This document shows positions 42,805 through 51,776 of a stretch of DNA of 64,000 nt, piece after piece. How positions within the stretch are numbered: position 1 is the first letter of the stretch; each line of letters begins with the position of its first letter. A program made the translations under genes and the position numbers. The notes under the pieces were generated by a model that saw only the letters and a program-made list of their open reading frames with translations, had not been told where the DNA came from and searched no databases. The stretch is from Streptomyces spinoverrucosus (GTDB lineage Bacteria > Actinomycetota > Actinomycetes > Streptomycetales > Streptomycetaceae): the NCBI RefSeq assembly GCF_015712165.1, contig NZ_JADPZX010000001.1:7521501-7585500 (forward strand), written 5' to 3'.

Positions 42805-43932
42805 ATGCGTGTCGTCATCGTGACCGAATCCTTTCCCCCCGATGTGAACGGCGTGGCCCACTGCGCGCTCCAGACCGCCCGACACCTCGTCGATCGCGGT
42901 CACGCGCCCCTCGTCGTCGCACCGGCTCCCGCTCCGGGCAACAAGGCGGGCGCCCTCGCGCCGTGCCCCGTCGTCCACATCCCGTCCCTCCCGCTCCCGG
43001 GCTATCCCCAGGTCCGTGTCGCCCTGCCCAGTCGGCGCCTCGCCGCCGCGCTGCTCTCGCACCAGCCCGACATCGTGCACCTGGCCAGCCCCTTCATCCT
43101 CGGCGTCCGCGGCATGGCCGCCGCCGCCCGGCTCGGCATCCCGGCCATCGCCGTGTACCAGACCGACCTGGCCGGATACGCCCGCACCTACGTCGGCGCC
43201 GGTGAGGCCGCGGCCTGGCGGCGTATCCGCTCCGTGCACGCCGCCGCCGACCGCACCCTGGCCCCGTCCAGCGCCTCCCAGGGTGACCTGGAGGCACACG
43301 GCGTGCCCCGGGTGCACCTGTGGCAGCGCGGTGTCGACACCGTGCGCTTCCGCCCCGAGCTGCGGGACGACGCGCTGCGCCGGGAACTCGCCCCGAACGG
43401 CGAGCTGATCGTCGGCTATGTCGGGCGGCTCGCGCCCGAGAAGCACGTCGAGCTGCTCTCCGGCGTCTGCGCCATGCCCGGCGTGCGCGTGGTGGTCGTC
43501 GGCGACGGGCCGAGCCAGCCCGGCCTGGTCGAGGCGCTGCCAGGCGCGGTCTTCCTGGGCCGCCGCACCGGCGACGAACTCGCCCGGATCTTCGCCTCGC
43601 TGGACGTCTTCGCGCACACCGGCCCCTTCGAGACCTTCTGCCAGACCGTGCAGGAGGCCATGGCCAGCGGAGTCCCCGTGGTCGCGCCCGCCGCCGGCGG
43701 TCCCATGGACCTGGTCGACCACGGCCGCACCGGGTTCCTCGTGCCGCCGCGCGACGCGGACGCCGTCCGGGACGCCGTCGCGGCCCTGGCCGCCGACCCC
43801 GCGCTGCGCACCGCCTTCGGGGCCACCGCCCGCGCCACCGTGGAGGGCCGCACCTGGGCCGCCGTCGGCGACCAGCTCATCGCGCACTACGAGGCCGTCC
43901 TCGACGCGCGCAAGCCGGCGGTGGCGGCATGA
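42805..43932 (+). CDS. GT4-family mannosyltransferase-like glycosyltransferase
   Basis: This encodes a 375-residue GT-B retaining glycosyltransferase. The N-terminal domain starts VVIVTESFPPDVNGVAHCAL and contains HLASPFILGVRGMAAAARLG. The C-terminal Rossmann domain contains VGYVGRLAPEKHVELLSGVC and TGPFETFCQTVQEAMASGVP, with the donor-binding Glu. It resembles GDP-mannose-dependent alpha-mannosyltransferases such as mycobacterial MgtA, so glycolipid or cell-envelope mannosylation is likely. The ATG at 42805 gives the canonical start. Its stop overlaps the next gene (ATGA). The acceptor is unknown. Confidence 0.86.
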   Translation: MRVVIVTESFPPDVNGVAHCALQTARHLVDRGHAPLVVAPAPAPGNKAGALAPCPVVHIPSLPLPGYPQVRVALPSRRLAAALLSHQPDIVHLASPFILGVRGMAAAARLGIPAIAVYQTDLAGYARTYVGAGEAAAWRRIRSVHAAADRTLAPSSASQGDLEAHGVPRVHLWQRGVDTVRFRPELRDDALRRELAPNGELIVGYVGRLAPEKHVELLSGVCAMPGVRVVVVGDGPSQPGLVEALPGAVFLGRRTGDELARIFASLDVFAHTGPFETFCQTVQEAMASGVPVVAPAAGGPMDLVDHGRTGFLVPPRDADAVRDAVAALAADPALRTAFGATARATVEGRTWAAVGDQLIAHYEAVLDARKPAVAA

Positions 43933-45092
43933 ACACCTCCCTGCGCATCGTCCGGCTCGCGAACTTCGTCGCCCCCGCATCCGGCGGCCTGCGCACCGCG
44001 CTGCGCGAGTTGGGCAAGGGTTTCAAGGTCGCGGGCCACGACCCCGTCCTGATCGTGCCGGGCGAGAAGTACAGCGACCGGGACACCGAGCAGGGCCGGG
44101 TGATCACCCTGCCCGGACCGGTGCTGCCCGGCACCGGCGGCTACCGCGTGCTCATCGACAAGCGCCGCGTCGCCGCCCTCCTGGAGGAGCTGGGCCCGGA
44201 CCGCCTGGAGGTCTCCGACCGTACGACCCTGAGGTGGACGGGCAAGTGGGCGCGGCGCCACCGGGTGCCCGCCGTGATGGTCTCCCACGAGACCGCCGAC
44301 GGCGTGCTGCGCACCTGGGGCCTGTCGGAGAACCTCTCCCGGCGCGCCGCCGACGCCCTCAACGTCCGCACGGCCCACACCTACTCCAAGGTCCTGTGCA
44401 CCACCGAGTTCGCCGAGCGGGAGTTCGTCCGGATCGGCGCCCGCAACGTCGTACGGGCGCCCCTGGGCGTCGACCTGATGAACCGGCGCCCCACCCTGCG
44501 CGACGCGGCACTGCGCGACACCCACGCGCGGGCGGACGAGAAGCTACTCGTGATGTGCTCCCGGCTGTCCGTGGAGAAGCGGCCCGGCACCGCCCTGGAC
44601 GCCCTGGAGTCGCTGCGCCAGCGCGGCGTGCGCGCGGTGCTCGTCGTCGCCGGAAACGGGCCGCTGCGCGCGGGCCTGGAGAAGCGGGCGCAGGAGCGCG
44701 ACCTGCCGGTGACCTTCCTCGGGCATGTCGCCGACCGCAGCCTGCTCGGCGCGCTCCAGGCCACCGCCGACGTGTGCCTGGCCCCCGGGCCGGCCGAGAC
44801 GTTCGGGCTCGCCGCGCTGGAGGCCATGGCCTGCGGCACGCCCGTCGTCGCGAGCGCCTCCTCCGCGCTGCCGGAGGTGATCGGATCCGCCGGGGCCACC
44901 GCCGCGGACAACGGGGACGCCTTCGCGGACGCCGTGGAGATGCTCCTCGACCGTCCCGAGCGCGAGCGCCGGGAGGCCGCACGCGCGCGTGCGGAGTGCT
45001 TCGGCTGGGGTACGGCGGTGGACGCCTTCCTCACCGCGCACGACGCGGCGGTTCCCAAGCGCCCCTTCGTCCGTGCGGAGGGCGCGGCATGA
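43929..45092 (+). CDS. Second GT4-family glycosyltransferase
   Basis: This encodes 387 residues, again GT-B fold: RIVRLANFVAPASGGLRTAL at the N-terminus, VMVSHETADGVLRTWGLSEN in the acceptor domain, and LLVMCSRLSVEKRPGTALDA and PAETFGLAALEAMACGTPVV in the donor domain. It is coupled to the gene before it by ATGA overlap and to the SGNH hydrolase after it in the same way, so the three proteins act on one product. A sequential pair of sugar transferases on a lipid acceptor is plausible. Confidence 0.86.
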   Translation: MNTSLRIVRLANFVAPASGGLRTALRELGKGFKVAGHDPVLIVPGEKYSDRDTEQGRVITLPGPVLPGTGGYRVLIDKRRVAALLEELGPDRLEVSDRTTLRWTGKWARRHRVPAVMVSHETADGVLRTWGLSENLSRRAADALNVRTAHTYSKVLCTTEFAEREFVRIGARNVVRAPLGVDLMNRRPTLRDAALRDTHARADEKLLVMCSRLSVEKRPGTALDALESLRQRGVRAVLVVAGNGPLRAGLEKRAQERDLPVTFLGHVADRSLLGALQATADVCLAPGPAETFGLAALEAMACGTPVVASASSALPEVIGSAGATAADNGDAFADAVEMLLDRPERERREAARARAECFGWGTAVDAFLTAHDAAVPKRPFVRAEGAA

Positions 45093-46102
45093 GAGCCGTC
45101 CGATACGTGGCCCTCGGGGATTCGCTCACCGAGGGGGTGGGCGATCCCGTGGGGAATGGGTGGCGCGGCTGGGCCGCGCTGCTCGCCGGCGGCCTGTCCG
45201 AACCGCCCGCCGCGTTCACCAACCTCGCGGTCAGCGGGGCCCAGACCCGCGATGTGCTGGAGACCCAGCTGCCCGCCGCGCTGGCCCTGCGACCGGACGT
45301 CGCGTCCGTCCTGGTCGGCGTCAACGACACGCTGCGCCGCACGTTCGACATCCACCACATCGCCGAACGCCTCGACAGGGTGTACGCGGCCTTCACCCGG
45401 CAGGGCACGGCCGTGCTCACCGCCTGCCTGCCCGACCCGGGCTCGATGCTCGGGCTGCCGGGCGTGCTGGCCAACCCGCTGGCCCGGCGGCAGCGCGCGG
45501 TGAACACCGTGGTCCACGCGCTCTCCGAGCGGTACGGGGCCGTGCACCTGCACGCCGCCGAGGGTGACTGGGTCGACGACCGGGCCATGTGGAGCTCGGA
45601 CCGGCTGCACCCCGGGGAGCGGGGGCACCGGCAGTTGGCGATCCGGTTCCACGAGCTGCTGACGGACGCCGGGATCGCCACGGGCACAGCGCCCGTCGCC
45701 GAGCCCGAGTTCCCGCCCCCCACCAGGTCGGCGAGCCTGCTGTGGCTGGCCACCGCGGGCACCGCCTGGGTGGTGCGCCGGTGCAACGACCTGCTGCCCC
45801 AGCTGATGCGCCTCGCCGCCGTGGAGATACGGCACCGCGCGCGCGGCACCAGCGCCCGGCTCGACCTGCGGGCTGCGAGCGCCGTGTCGATGGCGCTGGC
45901 GGCGCTGTCGGTGCCGGAGCCGAAGCCCGGGCAGCGCCCGGAGGCGGGCAGGCTCGTTCTGCCGGAGGGGCTGTCGATGCCGGGCCAGCGGTCGGTGGCT
46001 GAGCAGCGGTCAGTGGCGGAGCAGCGGTCAGTGGCGGAGCAGTGTTCGGTGGTGGAGCAGCGTTCACTGGCCGAGCCGCAGCCGGAGCCGGAGGCGGCGT
46101 AG
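45089..46102 (+). CDS. SGNH/GDSL hydrolase with repetitive tail
   Basis: This encodes 337 residues. The SGNH esterase domain (about 1-215) has block I VALGDSLTEGVGDPVGNGW with catalytic Ser12, block III GVNDTLRR and block V SSDRLHPGERGHRQL with Asp and His. No signal peptide is seen. The region after residue 215 has one hydrophobic stretch (LLWLATAGTAWVVRR) and then a Glu/Gln-rich tail with RSVAEQ repeats. The coupling to two glycosyltransferases suggests removal or transfer of acyl groups on a glycan or glycolipid. It overlaps the preceding stop by ATGA. Confidence 0.86.
   Translation: MRAVRYVALGDSLTEGVGDPVGNGWRGWAALLAGGLSEPPAAFTNLAVSGAQTRDVLETQLPAALALRPDVASVLVGVNDTLRRTFDIHHIAERLDRVYAAFTRQGTAVLTACLPDPGSMLGLPGVLANPLARRQRAVNTVVHALSERYGAVHLHAAEGDWVDDRAMWSSDRLHPGERGHRQLAIRFHELLTDAGIATGTAPVAEPEFPPPTRSASLLWLATAGTAWVVRRCNDLLPQLMRLAAVEIRHRARGTSARLDLRAASAVSMALAALSVPEPKPGQRPEAGRLVLPEGLSMPGQRSVAEQRSVAEQRSVAEQCSVVEQRSLAEPQPEPEAA
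45989..46078 (+). repeat. 18-bp repeat encoding RSVAEQ, five copies
   Basis: Units start at 45989, 46007, 46025, 46043 and 46061. The first three encode RSVAEQ and the last two have drifted to CSVVEQ and RSLAEP. It forms the C-terminal tail of the SGNH hydrolase. Confidence 0.93.
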
Positions 46103-46135
46103 GGCTGACGTGCTCGACGGGGACACCACGGTGCG

Positions 46136-47005
46136 TCAACGACGACGTACCGCCACGAAACGGACCGGTGTCCCCGGCACCGCCTGTGCGGCCGCCGGAA
46201 GGTCGGTCTCCCGGACGACCGCGAGGACCGGGTAGCCGCCGGTGGTCGGATGGTCGGCGAGGAAGACGACCGGCCGGCCGTCGGGCGGGACCTGGACCGC
46301 GCCCAGGACCACGCCCTCGCTGGGGAGTTCGCCCGGGCGGGCCCGCTCCAGGGCGGGTCCTTCGGTGCGCAGCCCGATGCGGTTGCTCGCGGCGGACACG
46401 CGGTACGTGCGGGACGTGAACGTCCGTACGGCCTCCCGCGTGAACCAGTCGTCGCGGGGCCCGAGCGTCACCCGCAGCACCAGCTCGGCCGGCGGCGCCG
46501 GCTGCGGGGCGACGTCCACGCGCGCGTGGGGGCCGACGACTCGCCCCAAGGGGAGCACCGCGCCGTCCGTGAGCGGCGCCGGGCCGAGCCCCGACAGCAG
46601 GTCGGTGGAGCGGCTGCCGAGCACCGGCTCCACGGCGATGCCGCCGGAGACGGCCACATAGCTCCGCGCCCCGCGGACCGCCGCGCCGACGTCCAGGACC
46701 GCCCCCGCGGGCACCCGCACCGGCGCGCCCCAGGCGACCGGGCGGCCGTCGACCGTGACCCGGCAGGGCGCGCCCGCGACGGCCGCGGTGACCGTGGAAC
46801 GGGGCCGCACCGCGCAGCCGTTGAGAGTGGTCTCCAGCACGGCCGCTTCGGGCTGATTGCCGACCAGCCGGTTGACGAGTGCCGCCGCAGGAGCGTCGAG
46901 CGCCCCGGAGCGTGGCACGCCGAGATGGGCGTGCCCGGGGCGGCCCCGGTCCTGCACGGTGGTCAGCGCCCCGGCCCGGACGACGGCGAGCGCACGGTCC
47001 GTCAT
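46136..47005 (-). CDS. pxpC: 5-oxoprolinase subunit C
   Basis: This encodes a 289-residue KipA-type subunit (carboxyltransferase domain, subdomain D) of the PxpABC ATP-dependent 5-oxoprolinase, which opens 5-oxoproline to glutamate. Family motifs are VVRAGALTTVQDRGRPGHAH, LGVPRSGALDAPAAALVNRL, SYVAVSGGIAVEPVLGSRST, SAASNRIGLRTEGPALER and FLADHPTTGGYPVLAVV. The ATG at 47005 overlaps the pxpB stop (ATGA). It is the last gene of the cluster and convergent with the SGNH hydrolase, 33 bp away. Confidence 0.93.
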   Translation of the reverse strand: MTDRALAVVRAGALTTVQDRGRPGHAHLGVPRSGALDAPAAALVNRLVGNQPEAAVLETTLNGCAVRPRSTVTAAVAGAPCRVTVDGRPVAWGAPVRVPAGAVLDVGAAVRGARSYVAVSGGIAVEPVLGSRSTDLLSGLGPAPLTDGAVLPLGRVVGPHARVDVAPQPAPPAELVLRVTLGPRDDWFTREAVRTFTSRTYRVSAASNRIGLRTEGPALERARPGELPSEGVVLGAVQVPPDGRPVVFLADHPTTGGYPVLAVVRETDLPAAAQAVPGTPVRFVAVRRR

Positions 47006-47907
47006 GAGCGCCCCACCGGGCGGCGGGGATCGGCGTCCACCGGGTCCTGGGGGTCGGTGCCTGCCGGGTCCTGGGGATCGACGCCTGCCAGGTCCTGGGG
47101 GTCGGTGCCTGCCGGGCCCCGAGGGTCGGTGCCTGCCGGGTCCTGGGGATCGACGCCTGCCAGGTCCTGGCGATCGGCGTCCACCAGGTCCCGGGGAGCG
47201 GTGCCCGCCGGGTCCCGGGGAGCGGTGCCCGCCGGGTCCTGGAGGTCGGTGCCCGCCGGGTCCTGGGGGTCGGTGCCTGCCGGGTCCCGGGGGTCGGCGT
47301 CCACCGGAACGAACCGCACGCGTGTGCCCGGCGACAGCAGGGCGGCGGGCGCGCGCGTGTGGTCCCACAGCACGGCGTCCGTGGTGCCGATCAGCTGCCA
47401 GCCGCCGGGCGACGTGTGCGGGTACACGCCGGTGTACGGGCCGGCCAGCGCCACCGAGCCGGCCGGGACGGCGGTGCGCGGTGTGGCCCTGCGGGGGACG
47501 TCGTAGCGCGGCGGCAGGCCGGTGAGGTAGCCGAAGCCGGGGGCGAACCCGCAGAAGGCGACGCGGAACTCGGTGCCCGCGTGGACGCGGGCCACCTCCT
47601 GCTCGGTCACGCCCCACAGGGCGGCGACGTCCGCCAGGTCGGGGCCGTCGTAGCGCACGGGGAGTTCGACGACCTCACCCGCGCGCGGGGGAGCGGGTGG
47701 CACATCGGTGGCGGTCAGTTCGGATGCCAGACGGACCGGGTCGGTCAGGCCGTCGAGGAGGACGGTTCGGGCCGCGGGCACGATCTCGCGGACCGCGATC
47801 GACCCCTCGGCGCGGCGGCGCAGCAACTCCGCGTGCAGCGCCTGAGCCTCGTCGCCGGAGGACACCTCAACGAGCAGGGCGCTGTCGCCGACCGGCAGCA
47901 CCCTCAT
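47002..47907 (-). CDS. pxpB: 5-oxoprolinase subunit B with repetitive C-terminal tail
   Basis: This encodes 301 residues. The first 200 or so are the KipI-type subunit (carboxyltransferase subdomain C) with VEVSSGDEAQALHAELLRRR, VAFCGFAPGFGYLTGLPPR and VALAGPYTGVYPHTSPGGWQ. Family members end near RVRFVPVD, as this one does at residue about 204. The remaining 97 residues are an Asp/Pro/Gly repeat (DPQDPAGT type) with no counterpart in the family. The start at 47907 overlaps the pxpA stop and the end overlaps pxpC, so coupling is preserved despite the extension. Confidence 0.92.
   Translation of the reverse strand: MRVLPVGDSALLVEVSSGDEAQALHAELLRRRAEGSIAVREIVPAARTVLLDGLTDPVRLASELTATDVPPAPPRAGEVVELPVRYDGPDLADVAALWGVTEQEVARVHAGTEFRVAFCGFAPGFGYLTGLPPRYDVPRRATPRTAVPAGSVALAGPYTGVYPHTSPGGWQLIGTTDAVLWDHTRAPAALLSPGTRVRFVPVDADPRDPAGTDPQDPAGTDLQDPAGTAPRDPAGTAPRDLVDADRQDLAGVDPQDPAGTDPRGPAGTDPQDLAGVDPQDPAGTDPQDPVDADPRRPVGRS
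47032..47295 (-). repeat. 24-bp minisatellite, eleven copies, in the pxpB tail
   Basis: Eleven consecutive 24-bp units (8 residues each: DPRDPAGT, DPQDPAGT, DLQDPAGT, APRDPAGT, APRDLVDA, DRQDLAGV, DPQDPAGT, DPRGPAGT, DPQDLAGV, DPQDPAGT, DPQDPVDA) are followed by a partial twelfth. Higher-order duplication is visible, since the DLAGV-DPQDPAGT pair recurs. Confidence 0.95.
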
Positions 47908-48662
47908 GCGAAGGCCTCCACCCGGACACCGGCCACCTCGAGCCGCCGCCGCACCCGCCGGGCCAGCTCCACCGCGCCGGGCGTGTCCCCGTGCAGACAG
48001 AGGGAACGCGCGCGTACGTCGATCCGGGCCCCGGTGTGGGACACGACTGTCCCGGATCGGGCCAGGCTCACGGACCGTTCCACGACGGCCTCGGGATCGG
48101 TCACGACGGCGCCCTCCCGCCCGCGCGGCACCAGGGTGCCCTCGTCGCTGTACGCGCGGTCGGCGAACGCCTCCGGGACGGCCGGGAGCCCCGCTTCGGC
48201 GGCCAGTGCAAGCAGCCGTGAGCCGGGCAGCCCCAGCACGGGCAGCGCGCCGTCGGCGAGGAGCACACCGTCGACGACCGCACCGGCCTGCTCCTCGTCG
48301 TGCACCACGCGGTTGTAGAGGGCGCCGTGCGGCTTGACGTACGCCACCCGGGCCCCGGCCGCGCGCGCGAACACCTCCAGGGCACCGATCTGGTAGGCCA
48401 CCTCGGCCGCCAGTTCGGCGGGCGGCACGTCCATCGCGCGCCGCCCGAAACCGGCCAGGTCGCGGTAGGAGACCTGCGCGCCGATCGTCACCCCGCGCGC
48501 GGCAGCCAGCTCGCACACCCGCCGCATGGTGGCCGCGTCCCCGGCGTGGAAGCCGCAGGCCACGTTGGCGCTGGTGACGACGGACAGCAGTTGCTCGTCG
48601 TCGGTCAGCTGCCAGCGGCCGAAGCCCTCGCCGAGGTCGGCGTTCAGATCGATCGCGGTCAT
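47904..48662 (-). CDS. pxpA: 5-oxoprolinase subunit A
   Basis: This encodes a 252-residue LamB/YcsF protein, the catalytic-type subunit of PxpABC. It starts AIDLNADLGEGFGRWQLTDD, then SANVACGFHAGDAATMRRVC, YVKPHGALYNRVV, EAFADRAYSDEGTLVPRGRE and LCLHGDTPGAVELARRVRRR, all conserved. The ATG at 48662 gives the family start. It is 16 bp after the DUF1445 gene on the same strand, so MFS, DUF1445, pxpA, pxpB and pxpC appear to form one operon. Confidence 0.95.
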   Translation of the reverse strand: MTAIDLNADLGEGFGRWQLTDDEQLLSVVTSANVACGFHAGDAATMRRVCELAAARGVTIGAQVSYRDLAGFGRRAMDVPPAELAAEVAYQIGALEVFARAAGARVAYVKPHGALYNRVVHDEEQAGAVVDGVLLADGALPVLGLPGSRLLALAAEAGLPAVPEAFADRAYSDEGTLVPRGREGAVVTDPEAVVERSVSLARSGTVVSHTGARIDVRARSLCLHGDTPGAVELARRVRRRLEVAGVRVEAFA

Positions 48663-48678
48663 GGGTCCCCTTCGCTGC

Positions 48679-49500
48679 TCAGGCCACGCGGTACTGCTCG
48701 TCGCGGGCGTCGGTGAGGAACATCTGGCCCGGTGCGTGGGTGAGGGCGAACGGCGGGCGGGAGGCCATCACCGCCGCCTGCGGGGTCACTCCGCAGGCCC
48801 AGAACACCGGGATGTCGTCCGGTTCGGCGGAAACCGGATCGCCGAAGTCGGGCCGGGCGAGGTCGTCGATGCCGAGCGCGGACGGGTCACCGCAGTGCAC
48901 CGGGCTGCCGTGCACCGCCGGGAGCAGACTGCTCTCCCGGATCGCCGCCGCCAGACGCGCCGGCGGCACCGGGCGCATGGACACCACCATCGGCCCGTGC
49001 AGTCGCCCCGCCGGACGGCACTGACGGCTCGTGACGTACATCGGCACGTTCCGTCCCTGCTCGACATGGCGCAGCGGTACACCCGCGTCGGCCAGCGCCC
49101 ACTCGAAGGTGAAGCTGCAGCCGATCAGGAACGACACCAGGTCGTCCCGCCAGTGCCCGAGCACATCCGTCGGCTCGTCCACCAACTCGCCGTCCCGCCA
49201 CACCCGGTAGCGCGGCAGATCGGTGCGCAGGTCGGCGCCGGGCGCGAGCACGGTGGTCCAGGAACCGGCGTCCGTCACGTCGAGCACCGGGCAGGGCTTG
49301 GGGTTGCGCTGGCAGAACAGCAGCATGTCGTAGGCCCAGTCGGCGGGCACCGCGATCAGGTTCACCTGGGTGTGGCCCGCCGCGACCCCGGCCGTGGGGC
49401 CGGTCAGTCCCGCGCGGAAACGGGACCGGGCCGCTGACGGGGTCCACGCGTGCGCGTGCTCGTCGACGAGGGTCAGGGGATGGTCGTCGATGCGGTTCAC
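48679..49500 (-). CDS. DUF1445 putative hydro-lyase
   Basis: This encodes a 273-residue protein of COG4336 (DUF1445), related to D-glutamate cyclase. Motifs are [69 protein letters not shown] and [20 protein letters not shown]. The GTG at 49500 overlaps the MFS stop by 4 bp. In mammals, D-glutamate cyclase converts D-glutamate to 5-oxoproline, so position beside pxpABC fits an enzyme feeding or handling 5-oxoproline. The exact reaction of the bacterial family is not established. Confidence 0.85.
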   Translation of the reverse strand: MNRIDDHPLTLVDEHAHAWTPSAARSRFRAGLTGPTAGVAAGHTQVNLIAVPADWAYDMLLFCQRNPKPCPVLDVTDAGSWTTVLAPGADLRTDLPRYRVWRDGELVDEPTDVLGHWRDDLVSFLIGCSFTFEWALADAGVPLRHVEQGRNVPMYVTSRQCRPAGRLHGPMVVSMRPVPPARLAAAIRESSLLPAVHGSPVHCGDPSALGIDDLARPDFGDPVSAEPDDIPVFWACGVTPQAAVMASRPPFALTHAPGQMFLTDARDEQYRVA

Positions 49501-50816
49501 ACCAGCTCCTTCCCCCGGGTCTCCGGCAGGCCCAGCAGCGCCAGCGCGGCGAGACCGTAGCCGATGGCGCCGAAGACCAGCGCGCCGCCCACACCCCAAC
49601 TGTCCGCCAGGAAGCCGACGGTGGTCGGGAAGACCGCGCCGACGGCACGACCGGTGTTGTAGGTGAAGCCCTGCCCCGTACCGCGCACGGCGGTCGGGTA
49701 CAGCTCGCTCAGGAACGACCCGAAGCCGCTGAAGATGGCCGACATGCAGAAGCCGAGCGGGAAACCCAGCACGAGCACGAGGGTGTTGGCGCCGCTGGGA
49801 ATGTTGGCGTACGCCAGGATGCAGACCGCCGACAGCAGGGCGAACAGCCAGATGTTGCGCCGCCGGCCCAGCCGGTCGGTGAGGTAACCGCCCGTCAGGT
49901 AGCCGATGAAGGCGCCGGAGATCAGGAAGGTCAGATAGCCGCCGGTGCCGACGACGGACAGTCCACGCTCCGTCTTCAGGTACGTCGGCACCCAGGTCGC
50001 CAGCGTGTAGTAGCCGCCCTGGACGCCGGTCGAGAGCAGCACGGCGAAGAGCGTGGTGCGCAGCAGGCCCGGCGCCTCGGCGGTGCCCCGCTTGAAGATG
50101 GCGGCGAATGAACCCTTTTGGGAGCTCTTCTCCCGTGCCGCGGCCGCTTCGGGAGCGTCGTGCACGCGGCGCCGCATCCAGATGACCAGCAGCGCGGGCA
50201 GCGCGCCGGTCCAGAACATCACCCGCCAGGCCAGGCCCTCGTCGAGGAACGAGAACACCAGCGTGTACACGATCGCGGCGAGGGCCCAGCCGACGGCCCA
50301 CGAACTCTGGATCACCCCGAGGGTGCGGCCCCGGTGCTTGGCGCTCGCGTACTCGGCGACCAGGATCGCGCCGACCGCCCACTCGCCGCCGAAGCCCAGG
50401 CCCTGAAGGGCCCGGAAGACCAGAAGTGTCTCGTAGTTTGGTGCGAAACCGCAGGCCACGGTGAAGACGGCGTACGTGATGACCGTGATCATCAGCGCCT
50501 TCACCCGGCCGATCCGGTCCGCCAGCACGCCCGCGAGGGCGCCGCCGATCGCGGACACGACGAGCGTGACGGTGGTGAACAGGCCGGTCTGGCCGCTGTC
50601 CAGGCCGAAGTACGCGGCCAGCGCGACCATGCTCAGCGGGAGCGTGAAGTAGTCGTACGAGTCCAGCGCATAGCCGCCGAACGCGCCCGCGAAGGCGCGG
50701 CGGCCGCGCGGGCCGAGGGCGCGCAGCCAGCCGAACGCGCCGTCGCCGTCGGCTTGTTCACCATTTCCCGGGCGGGCGTCGGTGGTCAGGGCCTGCGGTG
50801 GAGGGGTCGTGCTCAT
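49497..50816 (-). CDS. MFS transporter of the 5-oxoproline cluster
   Basis: This encodes a 439-residue 12-helix transporter of the sugar/carboxylate-proton symporter type. It has the loop [60 protein letters not shown] and [15 protein letters not shown]; the [20 protein letters not shown] segment is typical of this group. It is coupled to DUF1445 and the pxp genes, so uptake of 5-oxoproline or a precursor is likely. The ATG at 50816 follows GAGG; in-frame codons upstream overlap the operator and are rejected. Confidence 0.86.
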   Translation of the reverse strand: MSTTPPPQALTTDARPGNGEQADGDGAFGWLRALGPRGRRAFAGAFGGYALDSYDYFTLPLSMVALAAYFGLDSGQTGLFTTVTLVVSAIGGALAGVLADRIGRVKALMITVITYAVFTVACGFAPNYETLLVFRALQGLGFGGEWAVGAILVAEYASAKHRGRTLGVIQSSWAVGWALAAIVYTLVFSFLDEGLAWRVMFWTGALPALLVIWMRRRVHDAPEAAAAREKSSQKGSFAAIFKRGTAEAPGLLRTTLFAVLLSTGVQGGYYTLATWVPTYLKTERGLSVVGTGGYLTFLISGAFIGYLTGGYLTDRLGRRRNIWLFALLSAVCILAYANIPSGANTLVLVLGFPLGFCMSAIFSGFGSFLSELYPTAVRGTGQGFTYNTGRAVGAVFPTTVGFLADSWGVGGALVFGAIGYGLAALALLGLPETRGKELV

Positions 50817-50923
50817 GTGCACCTCGCAGTGGGAGGACGGAGGGTGCTGCGGACTGAGCCGTGCCGTGCGGAAGCTGGGCGGCGCCGCGGTGAGGGGGGC
50901 GGCGCCGTTCGTAGCAAGGTAGA

Positions 50924-50940
50924 GGATCGTTGAACGATCC
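50924..50940. promoter_or_regulatory. GntR operator palindrome
   Basis: GGATCGTT-G-AACGATCC is a perfect 8-bp inverted repeat with a 1-bp centre, in the 173-bp region between the divergent MFS and GntR genes. Its length and symmetry suit FadR-type GntR dimers. It is the probable operator for both directions. Confidence 0.65.
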
Positions 50941-50989
50941 CTCAATACTCATGTTGTTTCGTTCTTGTATCTGCGATTGAATTCCGGGC

Positions 50990-51685
50990 ATGGCAGAGCA
51001 GCTGACGGGACTGGCGGACGACCGGGCCCTCCTGGGGCGCACCAGCACCGCCGAGCGGGTCTCGGACATCCTCAGGAGCCGGATCGCCGAGGGGTACTTC
51101 CCGCCCGGGACGCGGCTGTCGGAGGACAGCATCGGCGGGGCGCTCGGCGTTTCCCGCAACACGTTGCGCGAGGCGTTCCGGCTGCTCACTCATGAACGCC
51201 TGCTGGTGCACGAGCTGAACCGGGGTGTCTTCGTCCGGGTTCTGGCCGTGGAGGACGTCGAGGACATCTACCGCACCCGCCGCCTGGTCGAGTGCGCCGT
51301 CGTGCGAGGGCTCGGCGAGCCGCCGTACGCGCTCGACGCGCTCGCGTCGGCCGTGACGGAAGGGCAGCGGGCGGCCGTCGAGCAGGACTGGAAGGGCCTG
51401 GGCACAGCCAACATCCACTTCCATCGCGAGCTCGTCGCCCTTGCCGGCAGTGAACGCACCGACGAGCTGATGCGCAGCGTCTTCGCCGAACTTCGGCTCG
51501 CCTTCCACGTCGTGGACGACCCGCACCGGCTGCACGAGCCGTATCTCACACGCAACCGCCAGATCCTCCAAGCCCTTGAGGCGGGCGACAGGGGCGAGGC
51601 GGAGCGGCTGCTGGAGGTGTACCTCGACGACTCCCTGAAGCGTGTCGTGGAGGTCTACCGGCGGCGGGTGGGCGACGACGCGTAG
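50990..51685 (+). CDS. FadR-type GntR regulator
   Basis: This encodes 231 residues. The N-terminal winged helix (about 18-85) contains RVSDILRSRIAEGYFPPGTR, LSEDSIGGALGVSRNTLREA and FRLLTHERLLVHELNRGVFV. The C-terminal FCD domain (about 95-220) contains DIYRTRRLVECAVVRGLGEP, HFHRELVALAGSERTDELMR and the metal-ligand-like HEPYLTRNRQILQALEAGD. It is divergent from the 5-oxoproline cluster and presumably represses it, with 5-oxoproline or a related acid as inducer. The ATG at 50990 lacks a strong ribosome-binding site. Confidence 0.9.
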   Translation: MAEQLTGLADDRALLGRTSTAERVSDILRSRIAEGYFPPGTRLSEDSIGGALGVSRNTLREAFRLLTHERLLVHELNRGVFVRVLAVEDVEDIYRTRRLVECAVVRGLGEPPYALDALASAVTEGQRAAVEQDWKGLGTANIHFHRELVALAGSERTDELMRSVFAELRLAFHVVDDPHRLHEPYLTRNRQILQALEAGDRGEAERLLEVYLDDSLKRVVEVYRRRVGDDA

Positions 51686-51738
51686 GGCTTCCTCGGGCTC
51701 GGTGCGACCGTCGTGACGTGGGGCGGCATCTGCGTCGT

Positions 51739-51769
51739 TTGGGTCGTTGTCAGACCGAGGACCTAATCT
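51739..51769 (+). promoter_or_regulatory. Candidate promoter of the condensin-like operon
   Basis: TAATCT (51764-51769) is a good -10 hexamer ending 7 bp before the GTG at 51777. TTGGGT (51739-51744), at 19-bp spacing, is a weak -35. No ribosome-binding site is seen near the GTG, so a leaderless transcript is likely. Confidence 0.45.
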
Positions 51770-51776
51770 GTGCACC

